From positions 1,426,001 to 1,490,000 of the forward strand of contig OZ243045.1 in the NCBI GenBank assembly GCA_965212125.1: a stretch of DNA of 64,000 bases. The letters are read 5' to 3'. Positions 34,790 to 42,714 of the stretch are shown here, piece by piece. Every line of letters begins with the position of its first letter. The stretch's first letter is position 1. A model generated the notes under the pieces. The model saw nothing but the letters and a program-made list of their open reading frames with translations, was not told the DNA's origin and ran no database searches. This stretch comes from CAYRJD01 sp965212125 (lineage in GTDB: Bacteria; Actinomycetota; Acidimicrobiia; Acidimicrobiales; Poriferisodalaceae). The translations under genes and the position numbers were made by a program.

Positions 34790-35767
34790 TCAGCCCCGTG
34801 CTGCGGGTGACAGCTGTCGGGCCGCCTCTAGCGGGTCAACGCCGCCAAACTCCATCACCGAGATAGCCGAAGTGGTCACCCCATTGGCGTGGTAGCGATC
34901 AATGTGCTCACGGCAAGCCTCGGGCGAACCGTGCACCAGCAACTCATCCACCAGGTCATCGTCAATCGTCTCCAGCGCACTTTTGCGGTCGCCATCATTC
35001 CAGTGCTTCCACATCGCACCAAGCCGTTCGCCACGACCAAGCCAGCGATGAAAATCGGCATACACCGGCACGTTCAGATAAGCGGCGATGGCTCGCTTGA
35101 ATCCGGCCCGCACGGTGTCGGCGTCTGGGTTGGGGCAAACGAAGATGCGGGCCACTATCTCTTTGGGCTCGTTAGAGGCGCCGTCAACGACCGGCTTCAC
35201 GGCCAACACGTCCTCGGCCGACAGCCAGTTGATGATTGCCCCGTCGCCATCACGACCGGCCAGGCGCAGCATGCCTTCACGCAGCGCCGCAATGAGGATC
35301 TTCGGCTGCACCTCGGGCACACGCCGCAGGGTGAAGCCGTTGACCTCAAACGTGTCGTATTCGTTGGTGATCTTCTCGCCGGTGAGCGCCTGGCGCAGAA
35401 AGCGGGTCATGTCGCGGGTGCGGCGGTACGGCTCGGCGAATGGGATGCCGTTCCAGCGTTCAACGATGACGTTTGATGAGGCGCCGATGCCCATCACGAA
35501 GCGGCCGGGGGCGGCCTCGCACAAGGATGCGACCTGCTGCGCCATGACCGCCGGGCCGCGGGTGAAGGCCGGGATGATGGCGACCCCTAGGCGCACGTCG
35601 GGCGCCCACTGCGAAGCCAAGATGAGCGGGGTGAAGCCGTCGGTGCCTTCGGCTTCGGAGCTCCAGAAGTCGGTGTAGCCGAGGTCGGCTAGCTCTTTGT
35701 AGAGGTCGGCCTGGGTGTGTAGCGGGCTTTCAAAGGGGATGGTTAGGCCGTATCGGTTTTGCTCCAC
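34790..35767 (-). CDS. LLM-class oxidoreductase
   Basis: The 325-aa luciferase-like protein has YTDFWSSEAEGTDGFTPLILAS, IPAFTRGPAVMAQQVASLCEAAPGRF-type segments and GIGASSNVIVERWNG, typical of an actinobacterial F420-dependent subgroup. It is transcribed towards the abiE island. Substrate unknown. Confidence 0.88.
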   Translation of the reverse strand: MEQNRYGLTIPFESPLHTQADLYKELADLGYTDFWSSEAEGTDGFTPLILASQWAPDVRLGVAIIPAFTRGPAVMAQQVASLCEAAPGRFVMGIGASSNVIVERWNGIPFAEPYRRTRDMTRFLRQALTGEKITNEYDTFEVNGFTLRRVPEVQPKILIAALREGMLRLAGRDGDGAIINWLSAEDVLAVKPVVDGASNEPKEIVARIFVCPNPDADTVRAGFKRAIAAYLNVPVYADFHRWLGRGERLGAMWKHWNDGDRKSALETIDDDLVDELLVHGSPEACREHIDRYHANGVTTSAISVMEFGGVDPLEAARQLSPAARG

Positions 35768-36398
35768 ATTTTGAGCCTAGTTTTGATTGCGGGGTGGTTG
35801 CTGAGGTTGGGGCGGGGGTTGCTGCTTGGCCTGCCGGTGGGGCCTGCCGCTTGGCTTGTCGTGGCGCCGTCGACTGACGCGTTCCGGATGCAATTTCGCC
35901 ACACCGTGGAGCACAGCAGCAGCACGTCATGTGCGCAGTCGCGTAACACCGGAGCCGCCAAATTCCCTAGAAACACAGGCTAAATGGTGGGGCGAAGCCT
36001 AAATGTCCCACCCGGGTTGCACAATATTTGACATGCAGTCACAACTGGCTTTAGTGCTTGAGGAAAACTATTCCGAGAGTTTGGAAGAGGATCTTGGCGA
36101 AACACTCGGCCTTGCTGCGTTGCCTGGCCTTGCTGAGGTGTCCAGCGGCAGCTTGGGTGTGAGCGATCGTTCAGGCAAGACCAGATCTAACAAAACCAGC
36201 AGCCGAGCAGGGGCTATCTCGGTTCGTAAAGCGTTCAGCCGACGGCGAAGTGGATTGGGTGTGCTTAGCCAGCGCACCTGCCGACTCGGGCGTGTTGGTG
36301 TTGCCGAAGCTAAGGCGAGGCTCGCAGCACTTCCCGACCGACCTGAAATTGATTTGGGCGCCGCCTAGCCGGACTAGCCGAGCCAACCGAAGTGGATC
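35768..36398. other. Gene-poor region, possibly degraded coding sequence
   Basis: Upstream of the LLM gene the sequence has no strong reading frame up to about 36000. From 36003 a 121-codon frame is open, and a second frame open after a TGA at 36160 reads protein-like text (GEVDWVCLASAPADSGVLVL). The mixture of two plausible frames may reflect an old frameshifted gene. Confidence 0.35.
36003..36368 (+). CDS. Doubtful hypothetical ORF
   Basis: A 121-aa frame starts MSHPGCTIF, with an alternative ATG at 36033 (MQSQLALVLEENYSESLEED). The product has an acidic first half and a basic, Arg-rich second half without recognisable motifs. Codon choice is less GC-biased at third positions than in nearby genes and no good ribosome-binding site is visible. 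It may be a small accessory gene, a fragment or non-coding. Confidence 0.3.
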   Translation: MSHPGCTIFDMQSQLALVLEENYSESLEEDLGETLGLAALPGLAEVSSGSLGVSDRSGKTRSNKTSSRAGAISVRKAFSRRRSGLGVLSQRTCRLGRVGVAEAKARLAALPDRPEIDLGAA

Positions 36399-36923
36399 TC
36401 AGGCGGAATCGGAATCGGAGTCGGAAGAAGTTCCCAGCGTGAGAGCAGCAACTTTGATTTCAACAAAGCGAAGCCGATTGTCAACACCTTCAATGGCACC
36501 GAGCAGCTCCACTCGCATCTCTTTCATCTCGGTGCGAAGTTCTGTGCGCGTCTCGTGCAATTCGGAACGGAACTCCAAGCGGATTCCCTCCTGGCCAGCG
36601 TTGAATTCTGACCGCAGTTCCGATCGCAACACTGACATCTCAGACCGCAGCCCTGACTCAAGCGCTTTCATCTCCTGCCGCAAAGACGAATCGCCTGCAA
36701 GCATGTCCCGGCGAAGAGCTCCGAGCTCCTGCCGCAAAGACTCATCAACCTTACCGATCTCTTGCCGCAGCATTGAATCGCCTGCAATCATCTCTGCGCG
36801 AAGCACCGCAATCTCCTGGCGGACCTCTTGGAAGCCTTTGTCCATCCTGCGCATGAGGAAAAAGGCAGCCCCAATGATCAAGGGGTACAACGGAGCAACA
36901 AGCGCCCAATCCATATCTGTCAT
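36399..36923 (-). CDS. Membrane-anchored coiled-coil protein
   Basis: This 174-aa protein starts at ATG 36923 (AGAGG upstream) with one N-terminal membrane helix (ALVAPLYPLIIGAAFFLM). A long charged coiled coil follows, built from repeats such as MLRQEIGKVDESLRQELGAL and GLRSEMSVLRSELRSEF, and a Ser/Asp-rich tail (SDSDSDSA). It resembles small bacterial membrane coiled-coil proteins of unknown function. The repeats look like internal duplications of about 7-residue heptads. Confidence 0.75.
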   Translation of the reverse strand: MTDMDWALVAPLYPLIIGAAFFLMRRMDKGFQEVRQEIAVLRAEMIAGDSMLRQEIGKVDESLRQELGALRRDMLAGDSSLRQEMKALESGLRSEMSVLRSELRSEFNAGQEGIRLEFRSELHETRTELRTEMKEMRVELLGAIEGVDNRLRFVEIKVAALTLGTSSDSDSDSA

Positions 36924-37010
36924 CCTACCTCTCTGCTGCGGTGCCAATAAATCAGACTCACAATCAGTTCTTAGCATGGCAATGTCTGAAATCGTGCGGG
37001 AATTATCAAA

Positions 37011-37646
37011 ATGATTCAGCGCCTGCGTGCAACGACCCGGCGCTTGTGGCGGGCGGGCGGACCCGGTGCTCGGCTTACCGCCGTGACTGCCGCAGGGGTG
37101 CTTCTAGCTGCGGGCTGTGCTGGCACGGGCTCAATCGCCAGCGAAGCAAAAACTAACCAGGGTGCAGTCAGCCCGTCCGGGGCGGCTGAAAGCAGCGCCA
37201 CCACATTGGCGCTGGAGCCAAATGCGGTAGTCACGAAGGTGATTGACGGCGACACGATTGAAGCGAACATCGGCGGAAGGCTGACGTTGGTGCGTTTCAT
37301 CGGCATTGACACACCGGAAAAGCTGGGTGGATTTCTCCCGGCCGAATGCTTCGGGGATGCCGCCAGCGAGTACGCCAGAAGACTAATACCGCCCGGCACC
37401 CTGCTCTACCTGGAACAAGATCAAGAGCTTTACGATCGCTACGACCGCTTGCTGGCATACGTGCATCGTGCGGTTGACGGATTGCACGTCAACCATGAGC
37501 TTGTGCGCTCTGGCTATGCCGAGGCCAAGACATACGGGTCAAACTCGTCCTACGCCGAGTTGTACAAGATCGCCGCCGACAGCGCTAGGACGGCTGGGCT
37601 GGGATTTTGGAGAGAGTGCGGTGCCGCCGATGTCAAGCTCGGTTAA
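37011..37646 (+). CDS. Lipoprotein with staphylococcal-nuclease-like domain
   Basis: The 211-aa protein has a signal with lipobox LLAAGC (C36), a Ser/Ala-rich linker and a thermonuclease (SNase) domain: VTKVIDGDTIEANI, LVRFIGIDTPE and DRYDRLLAYV supply the usual Asp/Arg/Glu/Arg positions. It would act outside the cell membrane, cutting DNA or RNA with calcium. The gene converges on the SCP2 gene. Confidence 0.88.
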   Translation: MIQRLRATTRRLWRAGGPGARLTAVTAAGVLLAAGCAGTGSIASEAKTNQGAVSPSGAAESSATTLALEPNAVVTKVIDGDTIEANIGGRLTLVRFIGIDTPEKLGGFLPAECFGDAASEYARRLIPPGTLLYLEQDQELYDRYDRLLAYVHRAVDGLHVNHELVRSGYAEAKTYGSNSSYAELYKIAADSARTAGLGFWRECGAADVKLG

Positions 37647-37671
37647 GGACAGTGATGTCAAGCTCGACTAG
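37629..37671. repeat. Duplicated 13-mer at the nuclease stop
   Basis: GATGTCAAGCTCG occurs at 37629-37641, just before the TAA stop, and at 37654-37666, where it is followed by ACTAG. The CTA at 37668-37670 is the stop of the convergent SCP2 gene, so the second copy joins the two gene ends, as in the nucS case. Confidence 0.8.
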
Positions 37672-38132
37672 TTGCGCGCGGCCGCCTTAGATGCCGCCTG
37701 CCAGGCTGGCAACACGCTCAACCAAAACGTCATATCGCCTGATGCCTTCAAGTTGCCTGCCATGTACTGCTCAACCGAATCGGCCTCGCCCGCGAACAAC
37801 GCCCTCGCCAGGTCATAGCTAGCTTCAAGCGTCACCTCTGCGTCTTTGGATGCGCCCATTGCCGCACTAACAATCGCACCCTTCGTCAGCTTGATTGTGG
37901 CGTTGGTTTTGCCTTTGGTCTCGCCACCCGGTCCGCCCGAAATCTTCAGCGCCACCACGCCAGACAAATTCTTAGGCAACTCACCAAAAACCTGTGCGCC
38001 TTCGCTAGCCAGATGCTCAAGGTAGGGCTCGGTCAGAAACTCCGGCTCGTTCTTGGCCGCCTTGGCAGACGCGGACTTGCTAGGCGCGGGCTTGCTAGAC
38101 GCAGATTTGGCAGACGCGGGCTTGGCAGGCAC
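37668..38132 (-). CDS. SCP2 sterol-carrier domain protein
   Basis: After a 30-residue low-complexity N-terminus of Ala/Lys/Ser/Pro (PAKPASAKSASSKPAPSK, made of roughly 15-bp DNA repeats), the 154-aa protein has an SCP2-like fold (VVALKISGGPGGETKGKTNA, AEVTLEASYDLARALFAGEA, YMAGNLKASGDM). SCP2 domains bind acyl-CoA or sterols. It overlaps the upstream Mca gene by one base (position 38132), so the two are co-transcribed. Confidence 0.85.
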   Translation of the reverse strand: MPAKPASAKSASSKPAPSKSASAKAAKNEPEFLTEPYLEHLASEGAQVFGELPKNLSGVVALKISGGPGGETKGKTNATIKLTKGAIVSAAMGASKDAEVTLEASYDLARALFAGEADSVEQYMAGNLKASGDMTFWLSVLPAWQAASKAAARN

Positions 38133-39067
38133 TAGCCCGCCGAACTGCGTAAATCAGCAGGACTGCTTAAATCAGCTGGACCGCGCAAACCCGCAAACAA
38201 GTCATCTTCAACCGGCTCGCTCGCAATGCGCGACTTAATCAACGAATACTCGTCGTAAGGATGAATCTGATCAACCACTTCCTCGGGCAAACCAAACCAA
38301 AACGGCGACTTCGGGTCAACCTGAGTGGCATGCGCCAGCAGGCTCTTGCGTCTGACCGCATTATCAACAGGCACCATCGCATGAATATTCTCCTGCGACT
38401 TTTCGGCGCTCTTCAACCACTTTTTGTCAAAAGGCGAATCAAGCCCACGGTCAACAAACGCCTGATGCGTGTCAATCATGCGGCGCTTTGACCAGATCGG
38501 CGAATACAACTTGACCGGCTCAAACGCAGGGCCAAGCTCTGGCCGATAGTCCGCATCGCCCGCTTTCTCAAACGCCGGCAGACTTATCTCCGTCACACGC
38601 AAGTGGTCGGGATGCGGGTAGCGCCTCTGATCTTCCGGGTAGGTGAGAATCACCTGCGGGCACACCCGCCTGATAACTCCCACCAAGCGGCCGATCGCCT
38701 CCTCCAGATCGGCGTTGGCAAACGCCTCGGGATGCTCGTTGTGCTCGCTGTCTGGCATGCCGGAATCGCGATACCCCAACATCACCACCTCGTCAAAGCC
38801 GATCACCGACGCCGACACGTCTAGCTCGCTGCGGCGTATCTCAGCCAGGTTTTCAGTGACCTCTGGCTTGTCCATGGACGGGTTCAAAATATCGCCGGCT
38901 TCGCCACCCGTGCAACACACCAACGTCGTGCGGATGCCTTCATCGGCATAGCGGCGGATGGTGCCTGCGCCTTTAGATGCCTCATCGTCGGGGTGGGCGT
39001 GAACCGCAAGAATTGACATCTGGGACGGGGCCTGTGAAGACGACATTCGCATCACGCTAGCAACCAC
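38132..39067 (-). CDS. mca: Mycothiol S-conjugate amidase (PIG-L/LmbE family)
   Basis: The zinc-dependent deacetylase-fold enzyme (311 aa) has VHAHPDDEASKGAG (H25, D28) and PHPDHL, and lengthwise matches Mca, which cleaves mycothiol conjugates of toxins. MshB (the biosynthetic deacetylase) is the alternative. GTG 39067 has AAGGAG 8 nt upstream; ATG 39019 is an alternative. The C-terminus ends in an 18-bp-encoded repeat (ADLSSPADLRSS), three units at 38141-38194. Confidence 0.88.
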   Translation of the reverse strand: MVASVMRMSSSQAPSQMSILAVHAHPDDEASKGAGTIRRYADEGIRTTLVCCTGGEAGDILNPSMDKPEVTENLAEIRRSELDVSASVIGFDEVVMLGYRDSGMPDSEHNEHPEAFANADLEEAIGRLVGVIRRVCPQVILTYPEDQRRYPHPDHLRVTEISLPAFEKAGDADYRPELGPAFEPVKLYSPIWSKRRMIDTHQAFVDRGLDSPFDKKWLKSAEKSQENIHAMVPVDNAVRRKSLLAHATQVDPKSPFWFGLPEEVVDQIHPYDEYSLIKSRIASEPVEDDLFAGLRGPADLSSPADLRSSAG

Positions 39068-39071
39068 TTCG

Positions 39072-39134
39072 GTCGCTCCTTAGGCAGCGGAAGTCGCTCC
39101 TTGGGCAGTGGAAGCAGCTTCTCAGGCGGCGGAG
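39072..39134. repeat. 21-bp tandem repeat over the stop of the PhoU/TrkA-C gene
   Basis: Three 21-bp units run 39072-39092, 39093-39113 and 39114-39134. Read on the minus strand, the codon at the same unit position is TGA (the real stop), CAA and TAA, and 21 is seven codons, so read-through would end at an in-frame TAA. The third unit also supplies AAGGAG for mca. Confidence 0.75.
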
Positions 39135-40366
39135 TTTGTCGGGATTAGCTCAAGGTGGCCGGTCTCTTCATCAACATCCACGTCAAAACCAAGCTGCGCG
39201 GCGAAGCGTGCCCGCCCCTCTTCTGGTCCGGAAGCCAGCAGCTCATCGCCGGCGCGCAGCGTGACTGTTTTGCGCGGGTTGTACATAAAGCTGTTGGCAC
39301 GATGAACCGCCAGCACATTGAATCCGGGGTCGGCCGAAAAACCCAGTGATCCCAGCGTTGCGTTGTCCGCAGCCGAACCGGGCGCCACCGGAATCTGCAC
39401 AACCACATCATCGGTATCCCCCAACGCCAACGCCAACACTGGATGCAGATCTTCAGACGCAAGCACCAGCGACGCCATCTTCAGCGCCTGGTCGCCGATG
39501 TCTTCGGCCGCTTCGGCCACATGCAGCAACCCTCGCAACCCGGCCGGGTCAACATTGTCTGACGCCGCCCGCAGCACCCACGTCTGCATGGACGCCTTCA
39601 TGGTGTCAAGCTGTTCCTGCAGCGAACGAACCGCCCGCGCAGGCGAACTGTCTTGCAGCACCAACGCGGAATAGGCCAACCCAACCGCCGCCTCGGAAAG
39701 ATTTTTCATCTCCACCAGGGTCGCCACGGCGCGGTCCAGGTCGGTAATCGGCGGCGTGGAATCTGGCTCGCTGTCGGGCGTGGGCGGCATCCAAACGGGT
39801 GCGGCCGCTAGCTCACGCAGCCGAACAATGCCCGCCGGATCTCCCCGCATAAACAAGACGTCGCCCGGCTCAACGATGGTGTCGCCCCCGATGTCGGTGT
39901 TCCAAAGTCGCCCCCGCTGCACGGCGACCACTCGCATTCCCACCGCCACTGGCAGCTCCATGTCGGCTAGCGGGCGGTTTGCGAGATGACTGCCCTCGGC
40001 CACCACCAGCCGGTGCGAAACCTCGGCGGCCTTGGCTAGATCGATCAACAACGCATGCGGGATGCCTAGCTGGCGAGTAACAATCTTGGCGATGTCGGCC
40101 GCCGCGTTGCCGATCCGTTCAATGGCTGAGATCACCTGCAGCACCGAGCTCATGCCGTCAACCTCACGCGGGTGGCGCACGGCCAGCAATGCCAGCGAGC
40201 GCATTTCATGCACCAAGTCGGACATGTCTTGCTCTAAGCCGAGCACGGCCTCGGCCATGCCGTCGTCCGCAAAATACAAAGCGGCATAAGCCAGGTCAAC
40301 CATCAACTCCGAGCCGTCCTTTGCTTCGGAGAGCATGGCTTTTAGGTTTCTAGGTTTGTCTTCCAT
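39122..40366 (-). CDS. PhoU-like plus TrkA-C domain regulator, duplicated
   Basis: This 414-aa protein has two tandem modules of PhoU-like helical domain plus TrkA-C (RCK-C) ligand domain: PhoU-like at about 10-100 and 215-310, TrkA-C at about 120-195 and 325-405 (VQRGRLWNTDIGGDTIVEPGD; VHRANSFMYNPRKTVTLRAGD). RCK-C domains bind ions or nucleotides to gate channels. It lies directly downstream of an SLC41/MgtE-type transporter on the same strand, so it is probably its cytoplasmic gating partner. Two modules in one chain would let one protein mimic a dimer. Confidence 0.85.
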   Translation of the reverse strand: MEDKPRNLKAMLSEAKDGSELMVDLAYAALYFADDGMAEAVLGLEQDMSDLVHEMRSLALLAVRHPREVDGMSSVLQVISAIERIGNAAADIAKIVTRQLGIPHALLIDLAKAAEVSHRLVVAEGSHLANRPLADMELPVAVGMRVVAVQRGRLWNTDIGGDTIVEPGDVLFMRGDPAGIVRLRELAAAPVWMPPTPDSEPDSTPPITDLDRAVATLVEMKNLSEAAVGLAYSALVLQDSSPARAVRSLQEQLDTMKASMQTWVLRAASDNVDPAGLRGLLHVAEAAEDIGDQALKMASLVLASEDLHPVLALALGDTDDVVVQIPVAPGSAADNATLGSLGFSADPGFNVLAVHRANSFMYNPRKTVTLRAGDELLASGPEEGRARFAAQLGFDVDVDEETGHLELIPTNSAA

Positions 40367-40455
40367 CAGGAATATTCAGCATCGCTGCGATAACAGGCTA
40401 GGCGCGCGCAGTGGTCGGCCACGTCAGACGCACTTCGGGCAGGCGGAATCCGTGC

Positions 40456-40540
40456 AGGCCCAGCCACATCAGGCCCAGCCACATCAGACCCGACCAGGGC
40501 AGGCCCAGTCACGTCAGGCCCAGTCACGTCAGGCCCATCC
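40456..40540. repeat. 15-bp minisatellite over the transporter stop codon
   Basis: Five units: AGGCCCAGCCACATC twice (40456-40485), AGACCCGACCAGGGC, AGGCCCAGTCACGTC twice (40501-40530), then a partial AGGCCCATCC. The stop of the SLC41 gene (TCA at 40524-40526) is in the last full unit, and the neighbouring unit carries TGA in the same frame. Units abut with no spacers, so this is not a CRISPR. Confidence 0.9.
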
Positions 40541-41771
40541 AACCGGCCGCCAGCACCAGCGATGCCGCGCCACCCAGGTCAACCGTGCTGGTAACCAGCG
40601 GAATGCCCAGCGTGTCCGGGTCGATTCCGACACGATTAGCAACCGAGGTGCCGTAAAAGGCAATGGCTGCGGCCAGCACCGTGGCAAGCAGGCCGCCGAT
40701 CATCGAAACCACCACCACACGAAACAATCCCGGCGAAGAAAACTGCAGCACAATCGCGGCGAAATGCGCCAGCACGCCGTTGAATGCGAACACGGGCACG
40801 GCCAGCGCAAAACCAAACAGCAGGTCGCGGCGGGCGCTGCGGGGCGGAAAAGCCGACGCCTCAATCACGCCTAAATGAAACTTGGTTGAGAGCCGGCTGG
40901 ACAAGATGCCGCCGATCGCACCGGCGGTCGCCAAGCATGCAGGCACCAGTATCAGCACGGCCTTGTAGTTGGTGAAAGCCTCCAGCTGGTGCTCTATCAC
41001 CACGCCGGTCACCACCATTATGACGCCGGTCAAGGTCAGCACCGGCAGCGAGTCACGCAATATGTTGTGCAAGATTTCCCGCCCGCGCAGCCACGCGTAG
41101 AGCAGGGTTGCGACGCTGATAATCACGGCGACGACCGCCAGCAGCGGAGTGATTATCCGCAGCCCCACTAGTGCACTGGCTGCAAACAGCGCTGGCAACG
41201 TCACGAAGTCGCCGACGGTGGAAATAAGCGGGGCGCTGACGTTGTCGAGATCCCAGCCGTAGCGGGTGGTGCCCGAAGCCAGGCCGAGCGTTGCCATCAG
41301 CACCACCACCGATGCCAGTACCGCCCCGACCGTTGACACCACCACAAGGTCGCCCATGCTGATGGTTTCGGTCAGGCCAAAAATGGGTGCCAGCACCTTG
41401 GTGAACACGCCAAGCAGCACGGCCGTTATCAGGGTCAGCACCGCCGCGGCGGCGATGTTTTGTCCAACGATGGTGTCCGCACGCACGGTGGGTCGGTAAA
41501 TGCCGGCGTGAATAGTGGTCGCAAGCCGACTGCCGAGCGCGCCAAAGATGTTGCCGCGCATTCCGATTGCGGCTGGCACTAACACCAGCAGTCCGGGGAG
41601 TCGCTCCAAGGTGTCGGTGAGAGCTGCGAGCAGCACTCCGGCGGCGGTGGCGGCGACGCTGCTGACAACAAGTGCGGCGAGGCTTTCACGAGTAGCCGTT
41701 AGGTCGCGCCCCAGCAAGCTGGCGCGGAAGCGTCGTCTAGCTCGCTCTCCGCTCAGGTCTCGCCACTTCAT
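40524..41771 (-). CDS. SLC41/MgtE-type divalent cation transporter
   Basis: The 415-aa integral membrane protein has two MgtE-like halves. Each has the signature PAAIGMRGNIFGALGSRLAT or PACLATAGAIGGILSSRLST, and matching later segments (SAPLISTVGDFVTLPALF; GIPLVTSTVDLGGAASLVL) with the acidic residues that line the Mg channel. It lacks the cytosolic N and CBS domains of bacterial MgtE, so the downstream PhoU/TrkA-C protein may take over regulation. Probable substrate is Mg or another divalent cation. Confidence 0.88.
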   Translation of the reverse strand: MKWRDLSGERARRRFRASLLGRDLTATRESLAALVVSSVAATAAGVLLAALTDTLERLPGLLVLVPAAIGMRGNIFGALGSRLATTIHAGIYRPTVRADTIVGQNIAAAAVLTLITAVLLGVFTKVLAPIFGLTETISMGDLVVVSTVGAVLASVVVLMATLGLASGTTRYGWDLDNVSAPLISTVGDFVTLPALFAASALVGLRIITPLLAVVAVIISVATLLYAWLRGREILHNILRDSLPVLTLTGVIMVVTGVVIEHQLEAFTNYKAVLILVPACLATAGAIGGILSSRLSTKFHLGVIEASAFPPRSARRDLLFGFALAVPVFAFNGVLAHFAAIVLQFSSPGLFRVVVVSMIGGLLATVLAAAIAFYGTSVANRVGIDPDTLGIPLVTSTVDLGGAASLVLAAGWMGLT

Positions 41772-41885
41772 CGCTCATAAGAGTGGCACCCTTGGCACCA
41801 ACAATGGCGCTTAGCTGCTATGTGGCGCGAACAGATGAGCGGTGGCGGGGCGGGCGCGCTGCGCGCAGCAGCTAAGCAGTGCTAG

Positions 41886-42533
41886 CTAAGAACTGGAACT
41901 GGGTCCCGTCTCAACATCGGCGGTGACACCTTCAATCAACTGCGTCGCCAACAGATGCAGCGAGTTAGGACCAAGCGAGCCTGGCACGCGGGCGGCAACG
42001 TTGCCCTCAATGTCAACCAGCACCAAAAACGGCACCGACTGAACTCCAAAAACTTCCGCCACGGCGCTGCCGCGTGTGTCAGAGATCGTCGGCAGGCGCC
42101 ACTCTTCACGGCGGAACCACGCAGCGGGCGGATGGTTGCCACGGTTGGCGTCCTCAAACGTAGAAACGGCAATGAAATCAACCGCATCGGGCAGCGGGTT
42201 TCGGTTCAGCCCGTCAGACACCTGCGGGAGTTCGGCTTGGCAATGCGGACACCAGTGAGCGTAAAAAGCGATCATCAGCGGCTTTGCGTTCTCTATTGAT
42301 TCAAAAGAAGAGACTGGCTCCCCGGTCAGCAAATCCGTGCCGGTCACAATCGGCGCAAGCGTCCCGACCGCTGGATCTGTAACGGTGCCGTCAAAGGTCG
42401 GCAGCGCTAGGCCGGAAATCCCGGTTGGATTTTCGGCGAGCGTAGGGACGGTTTGGGACTCACCGTCAGAGCTACCGCAGGCTGCGGCCAACAAAAGCAC
42501 GGAGAATAGGACTGCTGAAATTTTTACAACCAT
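41886..42533 (-). CDS. TlpA-like thioredoxin-fold lipoprotein
   Basis: The 215-aa protein has a lipobox LAAAC (C19) and an extracytoplasmic thioredoxin/TlpA domain with active site WCPHC (C95, C98) and a cis-Pro in VQSVPFLVLVD. It likely reduces disulfides or supports cytochrome maturation on the membrane's outer face. Its active-site residues are both ordinary Cys. It is divergent from the Glu/Leu dehydrogenase-like gene. Confidence 0.9.
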   Translation of the reverse strand: MVVKISAVLFSVLLLAAACGSSDGESQTVPTLAENPTGISGLALPTFDGTVTDPAVGTLAPIVTGTDLLTGEPVSSFESIENAKPLMIAFYAHWCPHCQAELPQVSDGLNRNPLPDAVDFIAVSTFEDANRGNHPPAAWFRREEWRLPTISDTRGSAVAEVFGVQSVPFLVLVDIEGNVAARVPGSLGPNSLHLLATQLIEGVTADVETGPSSSS

Positions 42534-42606
42534 TGCGGCATCCTAAATTACAGGTTCACCAAATGGCTGGCGCGTTATTGCAAACGCGCTATTTGCAGAC
42601 GTGCTC

Positions 42607-42660
42607 CTTGTAGGCGAGATTTGACTTGTAGGCGGAGTTTTACTTGTAGGCGGGATTTGC
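42607..42660. repeat. Three 18-bp direct repeats in a divergent spacer
   Basis: CTTGTAGGCGAGATTTGA, CTTGTAGGCGGAGTTTTA and CTTGTAGGCGGGATTTGC are head to tail at 42607-42660, between the divergent TlpA-like and dehydrogenase-like genes. Here the repeat is not linked to a stop codon; tandem regulator sites are possible. Confidence 0.7.
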
Positions 42661-42714
42661 GAACGGGGCGCAATAAGACTGCGACTAAATGCTCAAGCTG
42701 GCAGACTGCGCGTT

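Noticed and set aside
36250..37014. 254-aa plus-strand ORF
   Set aside because: It is mostly antisense to the coiled-coil gene and Ser/Arg-rich, as expected of a shadow frame.
40456..40540. CRISPR-like array
   Set aside because: 15-bp units abut directly with no spacers; it is a minisatellite over a stop codon.
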